Part shown: positions 15,909-24,308 of the stretch, piece after piece
Position numbering within the stretch: the stretch's first letter is position 1
How the letters are laid out: every line of letters begins with the position of its first letter
Assembly: GCF_009659375.1 (NCBI RefSeq)
Contig: NZ_WJQT01000020.1
Span: 1-45,890, forward strand
Length of the DNA stretch: 45,890 nucleotides
Reading direction: 5' to 3'
DNA from: Fundicoccus ignavus
GTDB lineage: Bacteria; Bacillota; Bacilli; Lactobacillales; Aerococcaceae
Notes under the pieces: model-generated
What the model saw: the letters and a program-made list of their open reading frames with translations, nothing else
What the model was told of the DNA's origin: nothing
Database searches by the model: none
Program-made: the position numbers and the translations under genes

Positions 15909-17132
15909 GTGGCGACATTTTTATTGATTATCATTTATATAGCATTTATTAGTTTGGGATTACCGGATGCAATTTTAGGAGCAGCATGGCCAATTATGCA
16001 AGTAGAACTTTCAGCACCTTTAGAAGCTGCTGGGCTACTTTATGGCATGGTTTGTGTTGGAACTGTTTTATCAAGCTTAATGAGCGGACCATTATTAAAG
16101 AGATTTGGAACAGGCAAAGTAACGGCTGTTAGTGTGATGTTAACTGCGATTGGTTTATTTGGTTTTAATGCTGCTGAGTCAGTCTATTGGTTACTATTAT
16201 TTACACTCCCTTTAGGTTTAGGTGCTGGAGCGGTTGATGCTGGTTTGAATGATTATGTTGCTTTACACTACAAAGCACATCATATGAACTGGCTTCATGC
16301 TTTCTGGGGTATTGGTGCTACCATGGGACCTTTGGTATTAGGACGCTTTTTAACTGTCGATAAGACTTGGCGAGATGCGTATTTTACGATTGCAATTTGC
16401 CAGATTGTTTTAGTAATCGTTATTTTCGTGACTTTACCTTTATGGACTAAGGTAGCCAATAATCAGGCTAAATTTGAAGAAAATACCGAAGAAGGGGAAA
16501 CTGTCGAACTATACAACGGCAATATTTTTAAGATGCCTGGTGTGAAATGGGCATTACTAACATTTATTTTCTATGTAGGCATTGAGCAAACAGTCAGCCT
16601 ATAGGGGAGTAGCTTCCTTGTTAGTAGCAAACAACTAGATCCAGCACGAGCAGCTGATTGGTTATCTTTCTATTTTCTAGGAATTACCATCGGGCGATTT
16701 CTATCAGGCTTTGTTTCATTTAAATTTACAAACAAGCAATTATTAAGAATCGGGCAAATCATCATCTTATCTGGAGCAGTTATATTGTTAGTGCCATTGC
16801 CAACTATTTTCAGTTTAATTGGCTTATTAATGATTGGTTTTGGTTGTGCGCCGGTTTATCCGAGTATGTTACATGAAACCCCAGCGCGCTTTGGCACCAA
16901 ACATTCACAAACAATTATGGGCTTACAGCTAGCTGCTGGGAATACTGGTGCATTGTTGTTACCACCTGTTTTTGGTTTTATCGCAGCTCATCTAAGTGTT
17001 AATTTACTACCATTATTCTTAGTTGCTTATGCTAGCTTTATGCTGTTTAGTACAGAACGCGTCAACTTATTAACGACAAAAATCAAAGGATTCGTAAAAA
17101 GGGAAGCTGCTTCAATCACAGTGAAAGATTAA
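15909..17132 (+). pseudogene. MFS transporter interrupted by an in-frame amber codon
   Basis: Reading in one frame from GTG 15909 to the stop at 17132 gives an otherwise intact 407-codon major facilitator protein with about 12 membrane segments. The single break is TAG at 16602-16604, between GIEQTVSL and GSSFLVSSKQLDP, at a place where homologues commonly carry Trp (TGG), so one G-to-A change explains it. There is no frameshift before or after. The LGLPDAILGAAWP start and FGCAPVYPSMLHETP segment are characteristic of a FucP/YfkF-like sugar-type MFS branch. The start has GGTAGGG upstream. It is either a recent nonsense mutation, an amber read-through or a sequencing error. Confidence 0.85.
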
Positions 17133-17141
17133 TATCTATTC

Positions 17142-17182
17142 AAACCGTCTAGGAAGGTAAAACTTTGATAGACGGTTTTTTT
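17142..17182 (+). terminator. terminator after the MFS pseudogene
   Basis: AAACCGTCTA (17142-17151) pairs with TAGACGGTTT (17169-17178), followed by a T run. Confidence 0.9.
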
Positions 17183-17190
17183 ATATTGGA

Positions 17191-17430
17191 AGGTTGTATA
17201 AGTTTTATGTTGATAGATTAAACTTTGTATTACGCTCAGCTGATTGTTTTCCAAGGCGGAGGTCGCTTGCAAAGCCTCACTTACGTTCGTGCTTTTCCAG
17301 CTCAATCGGCTAGGCTCTGTCTACTTCGCTATGCTCAAAGGCAGAGCCAATTGCCCATCATATGTACTAGAACTGCCTTAGAAATCCGCGATCTGAGCGA
17401 CACATAGAAGTTCAACTAATTTATGGAATC
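17191..17430 (+). repeat. dispersed palindromic intergenic repeat, copy B
   Basis: A long, well-preserved copy: TATAAGTTTTATGTTGAT head, TTGTTTTCCAAGGCGG, TCGCTTGCAAAGCCTCACTT, TTCGTGCTTTTCCAGCTC, AATCGGCTAGGCTCTG, TTCGCTATGCTCAAAG and GCAGAGCCAATTGCCC all recur in order in copy F (39.25 kb). It starts about 10 bases beyond the terminator T run of the MFS gene. The short ORF that runs through it is a by-product of the repeat, not a gene. Confidence 0.85.
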
Positions 17431-17485
17431 TAATCAAGATTTATCAAGAGGTGTAATAATATGTAAATGAGAAAGATCGTAAATA

Positions 17486-17515
17486 TAAAAAGGCCTCGGA
17501 AAAATGCCCGAGGTC
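17486..17515 (-). terminator. terminator of the minus-strand alpha/beta hydrolase gene
   Basis: GGCCTCGG (17492-17499) pairs with CCGAGGTC (17508-17515). On the minus strand the stem is followed by a TTTTT run (AAAAA at 17487-17491). Confidence 0.85.
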
Positions 17516-17567
17516 TCAGTAAGTTGTTTAAAGAACTAGAAAAGATTCTGTTAACTATTCTAAATGT

Positions 17568-18281
17568 TTATTCTGACCAAACACTTTGAATAGCTGAAAT
17601 AACTTGTGCACGCTGGTCTTCGTTTGTCAAAGTAGCTTCTCCGTCGCCAGATTGAAATCCGTAATCACCAAAGCCACTGTGATTTCCTCCAAGAATTTCA
17701 ACGAAACTAGTATGCGGAGGCAAGAGTGCTTTTGCACTGGCAAAGGCTTCCCAATTTAACACTTTATCATTTGAAGCAGTGATTGAAAGGACAAGGAATT
17801 GGGCATCGGCTAAATTAATACTTACATCTGGATAACTCGCTAGTAGAATTAATCCAGCGATTTCTGTGTCTTCAGATAGAGTAGCAGCATTTCGTGCAGC
17901 TATGACACCACCAAGTGAATGGCCCATAAAGATAACGTGTGTTAAATCATTTTCTTTAATGATATCTAAACCGCGATTTGTGGCAAGAACCGCTAAATTC
18001 AGTGGGGTATCTATTAAATAAACTGTAAACCCCTCATTAGCTAATGCTGAAGCAAGTGGCGCATAAGCTTCACTTTCGACAAAGCCACCCTGATAGAAAA
18101 TGATGTTTTTTCCGTTAGCATTCTGTGGATGGAATATTAAGGTATCTTCTTGTAATTCAGCGACAGTGGCACTTTCTAGAGCAGTTTCACTAGCAGAATA
18201 TGTTAATGACCGAATGGCAACAACACAGATAATTGTAAAAGTTCCTAATATTGTTAATAATACTTTTAACCATTTTTTCAC
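17568..18281 (-). CDS. membrane-anchored alpha/beta hydrolase
   Basis: A 237-residue alpha/beta-hydrolase-fold protein with an N-terminal membrane anchor or uncleaved signal (about residues 5-23). The nucleophile elbow is GHSLGG, the catalytic His is likely in GGNHSGFG, and the acid in ASNDKV. It is close to the short Abhydrolase_5 type seen in Firmicutes. It stands alone, with terminators on both sides. Esterase or lipase activity on an extracellular substrate is likely, but specificity cannot be told. Confidence 0.85.
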   Translation of the reverse strand: MKKWLKVLLTILGTFTIICVVAIRSLTYSASETALESATVAELQEDTLIFHPQNANGKNIIFYQGGFVESEAYAPLASALANEGFTVYLIDTPLNLAVLATNRGLDIIKENDLTHVIFMGHSLGGVIAARNAATLSEDTEIAGLILLASYPDVSINLADAQFLVLSITASNDKVLNWEAFASAKALLPPHTSFVEILGGNHSGFGDYGFQSGDGEATLTNEDQRAQVISAIQSVWSE

Positions 18282-18328
18282 ACAGTATGCCCCCTATAAT
18301 CTTATGATAATAGATTATAACATAATAA

Positions 18329-18369
18329 AAAGCTCACTTAATCTTTTTTACAGCGATTAAGTGAGCTTT
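18329..18369. terminator. terminator of the M20 amidohydrolase pair
   Basis: AAAGCTCACTTAATC (18329-18343) pairs perfectly with GATTAAGTGAGCTTT (18355-18369). T-rich sequence follows the stem on both strands. It lies 5 bases past the stop of the minus-strand M20 gene. Confidence 0.88.
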
Positions 18370-18373
18370 ATTT

Positions 18374-19555
18374 TTAGAATTCGTCTTGATTTAGGTAAGC
18401 AAGTGCGTATTGTGCATATAGTTCAGCACCGACTTTCAGGCTTTCCTCATCAACATTAAAGCGCGCATGATGGTGAGGGAAGTCAGAACCTTTGGCTTCG
18501 TTACGCGTACCAACGGTCGCGAAAGCACCTGGAATATAATTATTATATTCGCCAAAATCTTCGCCACCCATAGTAGGAGGTAAGTGGCCAACAGAAGTTT
18601 CGCCAAAAGCGGCTTTTGAAATACTTTGAACTAATTCAGCGCTACATTTTTCGTTAATGACTGGATCTAACAGACGCTCATACTCAAAGTTGACCTTTCC
18701 ACCATACATTGCTGCTGTTCTTTCAGCATAACGTTTCATTTCTGTCTCAACGATATCACGTGTTGCTGCATCAAATGTTCGAACTGTTCCTTCAATTTTA
18801 GCGTTCTCAGCAATAATATTGAAACGGTCACCAGCATCAACTTTTCCGATGGTTAAAACTGCTGCTTCCATTGGATCAGTGGCGCGCGAAATAATAGTTT
18901 GAACATGTGCAATGTATTGAGAAACCATTACGACTGCATCTTTTGTCATGTGTGGTTGAGCTGCGTGACCACCTGAACCTTGGAAATGGACTTGGAAACG
19001 GTCGGTAGCAGCAAAACTTGGCCCAGGTTCGCAATTGACTAAACCGGCTTCATCAACCGCCCAAATATGGATACCAAAAGCATTATCTACACCTTCAAGT
19101 ACGCCTTGTTGAACCATTAATTTAGCACCTTTTGCAATTTCTTCTGCAGGTTGGAATATAAAGCGAACGGTTCCTCTAATTTGGTCTTTTTCTGCTAATA
19201 AAGCACGTAGAGCCATCATTAACATTGAAACGTGCGCGTCGTGACCGCAAGCATGCATCTTACCTTCTATAGTCGATTTATACTCTAAATGATCATTTAA
19301 CTCATTGATGGATAAGGCATCCATATCCGCACGCAATAAGACTGTTTTTCCAGGTTGAGGACCTTTAATTTCAGTCATTACGCCTGTAGGATCCATTAGT
19401 CGATACTCTAAACCTAACTCATCTAATTTGCTTGCAATATAGCGCGTGGTTTCAAATTCTTCTAAGGATAATTCGGGGTGTTGATGAAGATAACGACGCA
19501 TTTCAATCATTTCAGCTTCGTGTTCTTCAATAAATTGTTTAATTGTCTGATTCAT
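18374..19555 (-). CDS. M20 family amidohydrolase (hippurate/N-acyl-amino acid hydrolase type), copy 1
   Basis: A 393-residue metal-dependent M20D amidohydrolase that removes an acyl group from an N-acyl amino acid or related amide. The sequence shows RRYLHQHPELS, RADMDAL, HACGHDAHVSM (metal ligands), FQPAEE and the catalytic Glu, GGHAAQPH in the lid region and PTMGGEDFG. AAAGGA precedes the ATG. It is directly downstream of a closely similar paralogue of the same length, 26 bases away, so the two form an operon that arose by tandem duplication. The exact substrate is unknown. Confidence 0.92.
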   Translation of the reverse strand: MNQTIKQFIEEHEAEMIEMRRYLHQHPELSLEEFETTRYIASKLDELGLEYRLMDPTGVMTEIKGPQPGKTVLLRADMDALSINELNDHLEYKSTIEGKMHACGHDAHVSMLMMALRALLAEKDQIRGTVRFIFQPAEEIAKGAKLMVQQGVLEGVDNAFGIHIWAVDEAGLVNCEPGPSFAATDRFQVHFQGSGGHAAQPHMTKDAVVMVSQYIAHVQTIISRATDPMEAAVLTIGKVDAGDRFNIIAENAKIEGTVRTFDAATRDIVETEMKRYAERTAAMYGGKVNFEYERLLDPVINEKCSAELVQSISKAAFGETSVGHLPPTMGGEDFGEYNNYIPGAFATVGTRNEAKGSDFPHHHARFNVDEESLKVGAELYAQYALAYLNQDEF

Positions 19556-19581
19556 AGTTGTATCCTTTCTAAGGTAATTGA

Positions 19582-20763
19582 TTAAAATTTATCTTGTTCT
19601 AGATAGCTAAGGGCATACTGTGCATATAATTCTGCTCCGTATTTCAAAGCTTCTTCGTCAACATTAAAGCGATCGTGATGATGGGGGAAATCGGTTTCCT
19701 TAACAGTATTACGACAGCCAACAGTGGCAAAGGCACCCGGAATATCTTTCATATAATAACCGAAATCTTCTGCGCCCATTGTAGGAGCATCATGGTAAAT
19801 AAACTCTTTACCAAAAGCTTTTTCAGTCACTTCTTGTACAAGTTTAGCACTACCTTCGTGATTATCTACGGCTTCAGTCATATAAATATACTCAAAATCA
19901 ACAGTACCATGATACATTGCAGCAACTTGTTCCGCAAAATGTTTCATTTGTTTCTCAACTATAGAACGAGTTTCGTTATTAAATGTCCGTACAGTTCCTT
20001 CTAAGAATGCATTCTCAGCAATAATGTTAAAACGGTCACCTGACTCAAATTTTCCAATTGTTAATACGGCAGGTGAAAGAGGATCAACTGATCGGGATAC
20101 AATCGATTGGACATTATTAACATATTCGGCAGCCATCACGACAGAATCATGTGTCATATGCGGTTGGGCAGCGTGTCCACCTTTGCCTTTAAAGTGAACT
20201 TTAAAGATGTCAGCACTTGCGAATGAAGGACCTGGATCACAAGCGACTAAACCAGTCTCATTTACCGTCCAAATATGAATACCAAACACATTATCTACGC
20301 CTTCTAAGATGCCTTGTTCAACCATTTTTTTAGCGCCAGATGCGATTTCTTCGGCTGGTTGGAAGATAAAACGTACGGTCCCTTTGATTTGTTCTTGAAC
20401 ACTTAATAATGCTTTTAAAGCTGTTAAAAGCATGGATGTATGTGCATCATGTCCGCAAGCATGCATTTTACCGGAATTAATTGAACAGTAATCTAGATGG
20501 TCGTTTAATTCTTCAATCGATAAGGCGTCCATATCTGCTCTCAATAAAACTGTTTTACCAGGTTTAGCTCCCACAATTTCAGCGAGTACGCCAGTAGGTT
20601 CCATTAAACGATAGTTAACGTCAAGTTTATCTAACTGATCGGCGATATATTTGGTTGTTTCAAATTCTTCAAATGATAACTCAGGATGTTGATGGAAATA
20701 ACGACGCGTTTCGATTAGATCATTTTCATGTTCCAAAATATAATTTTTAATCAATGTATTCAT
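19582..20763 (-). CDS. M20 family amidohydrolase, copy 2
   Basis: A 393-residue paralogue of the neighbouring M20 protein, alignable along the full length without gaps near the catalytic motifs (RADMDAL, HACGHDAHTSM, FQPAEE, GGHAAQPH, PTMGAEDFG). The start at 20763 follows AAGGAGG at ideal spacing and gives exactly the same length as the paralogue; an upstream in-frame ATG would add 11 unrelated residues. It is the first gene of the pair. The divergent gene upstream is the remnant of a membrane protein, perhaps a former uptake partner. Two duplicate hydrolases suggest dosage or split specificity. Confidence 0.92.
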   Translation of the reverse strand: MNTLIKNYILEHENDLIETRRYFHQHPELSFEEFETTKYIADQLDKLDVNYRLMEPTGVLAEIVGAKPGKTVLLRADMDALSIEELNDHLDYCSINSGKMHACGHDAHTSMLLTALKALLSVQEQIKGTVRFIFQPAEEIASGAKKMVEQGILEGVDNVFGIHIWTVNETGLVACDPGPSFASADIFKVHFKGKGGHAAQPHMTHDSVVMAAEYVNNVQSIVSRSVDPLSPAVLTIGKFESGDRFNIIAENAFLEGTVRTFNNETRSIVEKQMKHFAEQVAAMYHGTVDFEYIYMTEAVDNHEGSAKLVQEVTEKAFGKEFIYHDAPTMGAEDFGYYMKDIPGAFATVGCRNTVKETDFPHHHDRFNVDEEALKYGAELYAQYALSYLEQDKF

Positions 20764-20896
20764 AAAATCCTCCTTATGATAGAAAAAACTTATCAATAAT
20801 TTAAAAAAATGACTTAATGATAAGACTAATAGTAGTATAAATGAAAATTATATGAAAAAAAACAAACTGTATGATAAAATAATTAGAAATAAGAGT

Positions 20897-21350
20897 ATGA
20901 TGACAGATCTTTATACTTTTGCTATCGTCATATTTGCCTTTACTTTTGCGAATTTGTTAGAGCTTAACTCTAAAAGTGTTATTTCAATGTTGTTTCGGAA
21001 TCAGTCATCTATTTAATAGCTTTTGGTTAGGTTTACCGTTTGCTATCTTTGGAGATTTAACTTTATTAGCTATGGACGGTATGTTTATTCCTATTCTTAT
21101 TGCCCATGGCGGTACAATGCTAAATATTAAGGAATTAATTCAACAAAGGCACACTATTGTGATTGTTTTATCGGCATAACCCATTTAAATCGTTAATAAA
21201 GGAGAGTTTGTTAATTATGGTAATGGGCTGTTAGTTTAATTTATTAATTTTAAATTGCTTAGCATAGCTTTATTAGGTTATTTGTTAGCTAATCAGAGTG
21301 TTTTTAAGACGGTAGTGAATTTACAGAATTCAAAGAAGGAACTCTCATAA
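20897..21350 (+). pseudogene. remnant of an integral membrane protein (probable transporter)
   Basis: A frameshifted and internally deleted gene. From ATG 20897 the reading MMTDLYTFAIVIFAFTFANL runs for 39 codons. It then moves to another frame at about 20990, where FWLGLPFAIFGDLTLLAMDG and IAHGGTMLNIKELIQQ continue to the stop at 21179. A further hydrophobic stretch (LLSIALLGYLLANQSVFKTVV) in a third frame ends at 21350 and may be the old C-terminus. The lengths imply loss of most of the middle. I do not recognise the family with certainty; the pieces look like a multi-pass carrier. It diverges from the two M20 genes. Confidence 0.6.
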
Positions 21351-21386
21351 AAAAGCAATAATTTTAACTATTTTTTAATTTAATTA

Positions 21387-21415
21387 TTGACATTGAATAA
21401 TCTAGATGTTAAGCT
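21387..21415 (+). promoter_or_regulatory. promoter of the arginine T-box leader
   Basis: TTGACA (21387-21392), 17-base spacer and TAAGCT (21410-21415), preceded by TGT as an extended -10. Transcription would begin about 25 bases before the first T-box stem I. Confidence 0.55.
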
Positions 21416-21440
21416 TCTAATTAACTTTATAAGAAAAGCA

Positions 21441-21676
21441 TAGAGTAAGAGAGTAAAAGTTTAGAAATGTTACAGCGAGGTAGGGATGATGGAAGCCTAC
21501 TACAAAGCAAACTTTGAACCGCACTTACGAGTAAATTAGTGAAAGACAATAGCTAATTTCGCTGAACAAGCAGCGTTAACAAATTAAAGTGAATCTAGAA
21601 ACTGGATTAATTTGAGTGGTACCGCGGATATCAAGTCCGTCTCTTATGTTCTTTGAACATGGAGACGGCTTTTTTT
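21441..21676 (+). promoter_or_regulatory. T-box riboswitch 1, arginine specifier CGC
   Basis: Stem I can be traced: basal GTAAG (21445-21449) pairs with CTTAC (21524-21528), the AGTA loop-E motif is at 21452-21455, and AAAGTTT (21456-21462) pairs with AAACTTT (21509-21515). The specifier loop reads GAA-C-CGC-A, so the codon at 21520-21522 is CGC (Arg). The T-box motif GTGGTACCGCGG is at 21616-21627, and the terminator CCGTCTC/GAGACGG (21637-21668) ends in seven T. Uncharged tRNA-Arg should stabilise the antiterminator. It is the first of two consecutive T-boxes before argBCJD. Confidence 0.92.
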
Positions 21677-21731
21677 GTTATCAGTGGTTATCTCTTTAAC
21701 CTTTGTTTATTCACATGTGTGCTGCATTTGA

Positions 21732-21866
21732 TTTCAAAATGGATACGCTGTTTGGTTAAATCAGTCATGTCAGTTGCTAATTGAAGTTTAAATCAAAGGA
21801 ACAATCTATGATAAAACAGAAGAAGCTATACAAATCTTAAACGAATGTCAATTTAGTTATTTATAA
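21732..21866 (+). pseudogene. possible coding remnant between the two T-boxes
   Basis: One frame reads FQNGYAVWLNQ...LLIEV, then TAA at 21789-21791, then IKGTIYDKTEEAIQILNECQ to TAA 21864-21866. The second half looks like the end of a small alpha/beta domain such as an ACT domain (DKTEEAIQIL), with no start or ribosome binding site. If real, it is what is left of a gene once controlled by T-box 1. The identification is weak. Confidence 0.25.
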
Positions 21867-21891
21867 ATTAAATAGTATAAAAATCTATGAA

Positions 21892-22114
21892 AAAGCTAGT
21901 AAGTTATGGATATCTTTAGCGAGGTAGAGAAGGTGAAAGTCTACTGTTGGAAATAACTGAATCGTACTTTGGAGATGTTTCGACGGAAATCGAAGCCGCT
22001 AAATCAGCGTTACGATTGAGAGTGAACGGACTTATTGTCTCGTTAAATAGAGTGGTACCGCGGAAAAAAATCCGTCTCTGTGTTTGTTAAGTCAAGCATA
22101 GAGACGGATTTTTT
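21892..22114 (+). promoter_or_regulatory. T-box riboswitch 2, arginine specifier CGT
   Basis: Stem I: AAAG (21892-21895) pairs with CTTT (21967-21970), AGTA at 21898-21901, AGTTAT (21902-21907) pairs with ATAACT (21953-21958). The specifier loop is GAA-T-CGT-A, so the codon at 21963-21965 is CGT (Arg). The T-box motif GTGGTACCGCGG is at 22052-22063. The terminator pairs 22070-22082 with 22097-22109 and ends in a T run. Layout is the same as T-box 1, 220 bases upstream, so the two form a tandem regulator of the arg operon. Confidence 0.92.
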
Positions 22115-22124
22115 GTAATATAAG

Positions 22125-22310
22125 GGATTATAAGTTTTATGTTGATTGACCAAGTTTTGTACTTCGTTCCGCTTGGTGATCCCCAATGCATTGGTCACCA
22201 GCAAAGTATTCACAATCATTCGGGCAACAATCATAACATTTATTTTCTTTAGTAGTAGTCGCTCGCAGTTTAAGTTAATTTCAGCACTAACGCTTTGACT
22301 TTATGTATAA
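22125..22310 (+). repeat. dispersed palindromic intergenic repeat, copy C (truncated)
   Basis: The head TTATAAGTTTTATGTTGATT followed by CCAAGTTTTGTACTTCG matches the other copies, then identity is lost after about 70 bases. It includes a 12-bp perfect palindrome, CCAATGCATTGG, flanked by GGTGA and TCACC. It sits inside the arg operon leader, starting about 12 bases after the T-box 2 terminator T run and ending before the argB ribosome binding site. Confidence 0.65.
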
Positions 22311-22346
22311 GGTTAGAGGTTAAATAAATTAAAAAAAGGTGGAATC

Positions 22347-23210
22347 ATGATGGTAAACGATATTAAGAAGGCAGAAGTTTTAATTGAAAGTTTAGGTTAT
22401 ATCAAACGATTTCATAATAAAGTCGTTGTGATTAAATACGGTGGTCATGCGATGATTAGCCCCGAACTCAGAGAACAAGTGATCAGTGATATTGTGTGGT
22501 TGAAGTATGTTGGAATGAAGCCAGTCATCGTTCATGGTGGTGGACCCGAAATAAATCGCTTATTAGAGATAAAAGGCATTGATACACATTTTATTGACGG
22601 TTTACGCGTGACGACACCCGAAATAATGGAAAATATTGAGATGGTACTTACAGGTAGTGTTTCACCAGCATTGGCGACTCTTTTTAATACAAATGACGTC
22701 CCTACAGTAAGTGTGAGTGGAAAAGATAATAAGATTATCGAAGCGACGATTCGTTCCGAATCATTAGGTTTAGTAGGACAAGTAACGCAAGTCAACACAG
22801 CTTATTTAAAACATGTGATTGAGGGAGGGTTTCTACCAGTTATTTCACCCATTGCTTACGGACCAGATGGACAAAGTTTGAATATTAATTCAGATGAAGC
22901 AGCCTGTCATATAGCCCGCGCCTTGGGAGCAGAGAAAATGATTTTATTAACGGATGTTTCGGGCGTTTATCAAGATTTCCATGATCCACACACACTGATT
23001 AGCCATTTAACCCCATCCTCTATTAAAGATGCCATAAAAACCGGCTTTATTTCGGGTGGTATGATTCCTAAACTAGAGTGTTGTTTATCAGCCCTAGAGG
23101 GAGGCGTAGAGGCTTGCCATATTATTAATGGCACTCAAAAGCATTCCTTAATTTTAGAATTATTCACCAAACATGGAATCGGCACGATGATAACCGAAGA
23201 ATTACAATAA
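22347..23210 (+). CDS. argB: acetylglutamate kinase
   Basis: A 287-residue amino acid kinase fold enzyme that phosphorylates N-acetyl-L-glutamate with ATP, step 2 of ornithine synthesis. KYGGHAM (phosphate binding), VHGGGPEIN, LLTDVSGVY and GFISGGMIPKLE are all conserved. AAAGGTGG lies just before two adjacent ATG codons (22347, 22350). It is the first gene of argB-argC-argJ-argD, downstream of the two arginine T-boxes. The order with argB first differs from the common argCJBD. Confidence 0.96.
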   Translation: MMVNDIKKAEVLIESLGYIKRFHNKVVVIKYGGHAMISPELREQVISDIVWLKYVGMKPVIVHGGGPEINRLLEIKGIDTHFIDGLRVTTPEIMENIEMVLTGSVSPALATLFNTNDVPTVSVSGKDNKIIEATIRSESLGLVGQVTQVNTAYLKHVIEGGFLPVISPIAYGPDGQSLNINSDEAACHIARALGAEKMILLTDVSGVYQDFHDPHTLISHLTPSSIKDAIKTGFISGGMIPKLECCLSALEGGVEACHIINGTQKHSLILELFTKHGIGTMITEELQ

Positions 23211-23223
23211 GAGGAGAAGACAT

Positions 23224-24264
23224 ATGATAAAAGTAAGTATATTAGGTGCGACTGGCTATACAGGGAGTGAACTACTACGTTTGCTTATTTTGAGATCAGA
23301 TATTGAATTCAAATATTTAACTTCAACCCGATTGGTTGGACAAGCAGTTTCGAACTATTACCCTCATTTAAAGAATTTATGTAGCTTGGTTTTTACAGAA
23401 TATGTAGCTGAGAAAGTTTTAGGAGAAAGTGATGTAGTATTTGTCTGTTTGCCTCATGGACACGCTATGACAATTGCCAAACAAGCCAAACAATACCCGG
23501 TAAAAGTGATCGATTTAAGTCCAGACTTCCGCTTAGATGATGTAGCAGTATACGAAGAATACTACGAGGTCAATCAAACAGCAAGTGATCTATTGCCATC
23601 AGCAGTTTATGGTCTGACTGAATACAACCGTAAACAGATTCAGTCTGCTGACTTATTAGCGAACCCCGGTTGTTTTGTTACGAGTGCTCTGTTAGGTTTA
23701 CTGCCTGTAATGGGAAGGTCTTATATCAATCCTAAAAGCATTATCATTGATGCGAAATCAGGTGTGAGTGGGGCCGGAAAAAGTGCAACGGTAGCGAATC
23801 TATTTGCAGAGTTACAAGGAAACTTTAAAGCATATAACGTACTGAGGCACCGTCATATTCCTGAGATTGAACAAGAATTACAAAAATTCTCACTTGATCC
23901 AGTGCAAGTACAATTCACACCGCATTTATTACCAATCGAAAGAGGCATTTTTACCACAATTTATATTGACTTGAAAGAAGATGTTTCGGAAGCTGAATTA
24001 CGAGAACTTTTTCAGCAACAATACGTTAATGAAAAATTTGTGCATCTATTAGATAAAGGCCAGTTACCCGAAATGAAAATGATTCGCGGAACAAACAATT
24101 GTTTGGTTCAGGTACAAGTCGATAAAAGAACTCATCGCTTAATCATTTTGGTCGTTTTAGATAACTTAATCAAGGGTGCATCTGGTCAAGCTATACAGAA
24201 TATGAATTTGATGTTTGGCTTGGATGAACAAACAGGATTAAACTTAATGCCTTTAACCCCTTAA
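23224..24264 (+). CDS. argC: N-acetyl-gamma-glutamyl-phosphate reductase
   Basis: A 346-residue NADPH-dependent reductase for step 3 of ornithine synthesis. The N-terminal Rossmann motif SILGATGYTGSELLRLL, the catalytic Cys150 in NPGCFVTSALL, SGVSGAGKS and the His of RHRHIPEIEQEL are present. The start follows AGAGGAGAAG and is 13 bases after argB, indicating co-transcription. Length is normal for the type 1 family. Confidence 0.96.
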   Translation: MIKVSILGATGYTGSELLRLLILRSDIEFKYLTSTRLVGQAVSNYYPHLKNLCSLVFTEYVAEKVLGESDVVFVCLPHGHAMTIAKQAKQYPVKVIDLSPDFRLDDVAVYEEYYEVNQTASDLLPSAVYGLTEYNRKQIQSADLLANPGCFVTSALLGLLPVMGRSYINPKSIIIDAKSGVSGAGKSATVANLFAELQGNFKAYNVLRHRHIPEIEQELQKFSLDPVQVQFTPHLLPIERGIFTTIYIDLKEDVSEAELRELFQQQYVNEKFVHLLDKGQLPEMKMIRGTNNCLVQVQVDKRTHRLIILVVLDNLIKGASGQAIQNMNLMFGLDEQTGLNLMPLTP

Positions 24265-24308
24265 TAAACAGACAAAATACTTGAAAAATCAAAGAAAGAG
24301 GACGTTCA

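Noticed and set aside
17225..17407. Short open frame through repeat copy B
   Set aside because: The reading frame is made by the repeat, is not open in the other copies and has no ribosome binding site.
19675..20004. Plus-strand open frame within the second M20 gene
   Set aside because: Antisense shadow of a conserved enzyme, without a ribosome binding site.
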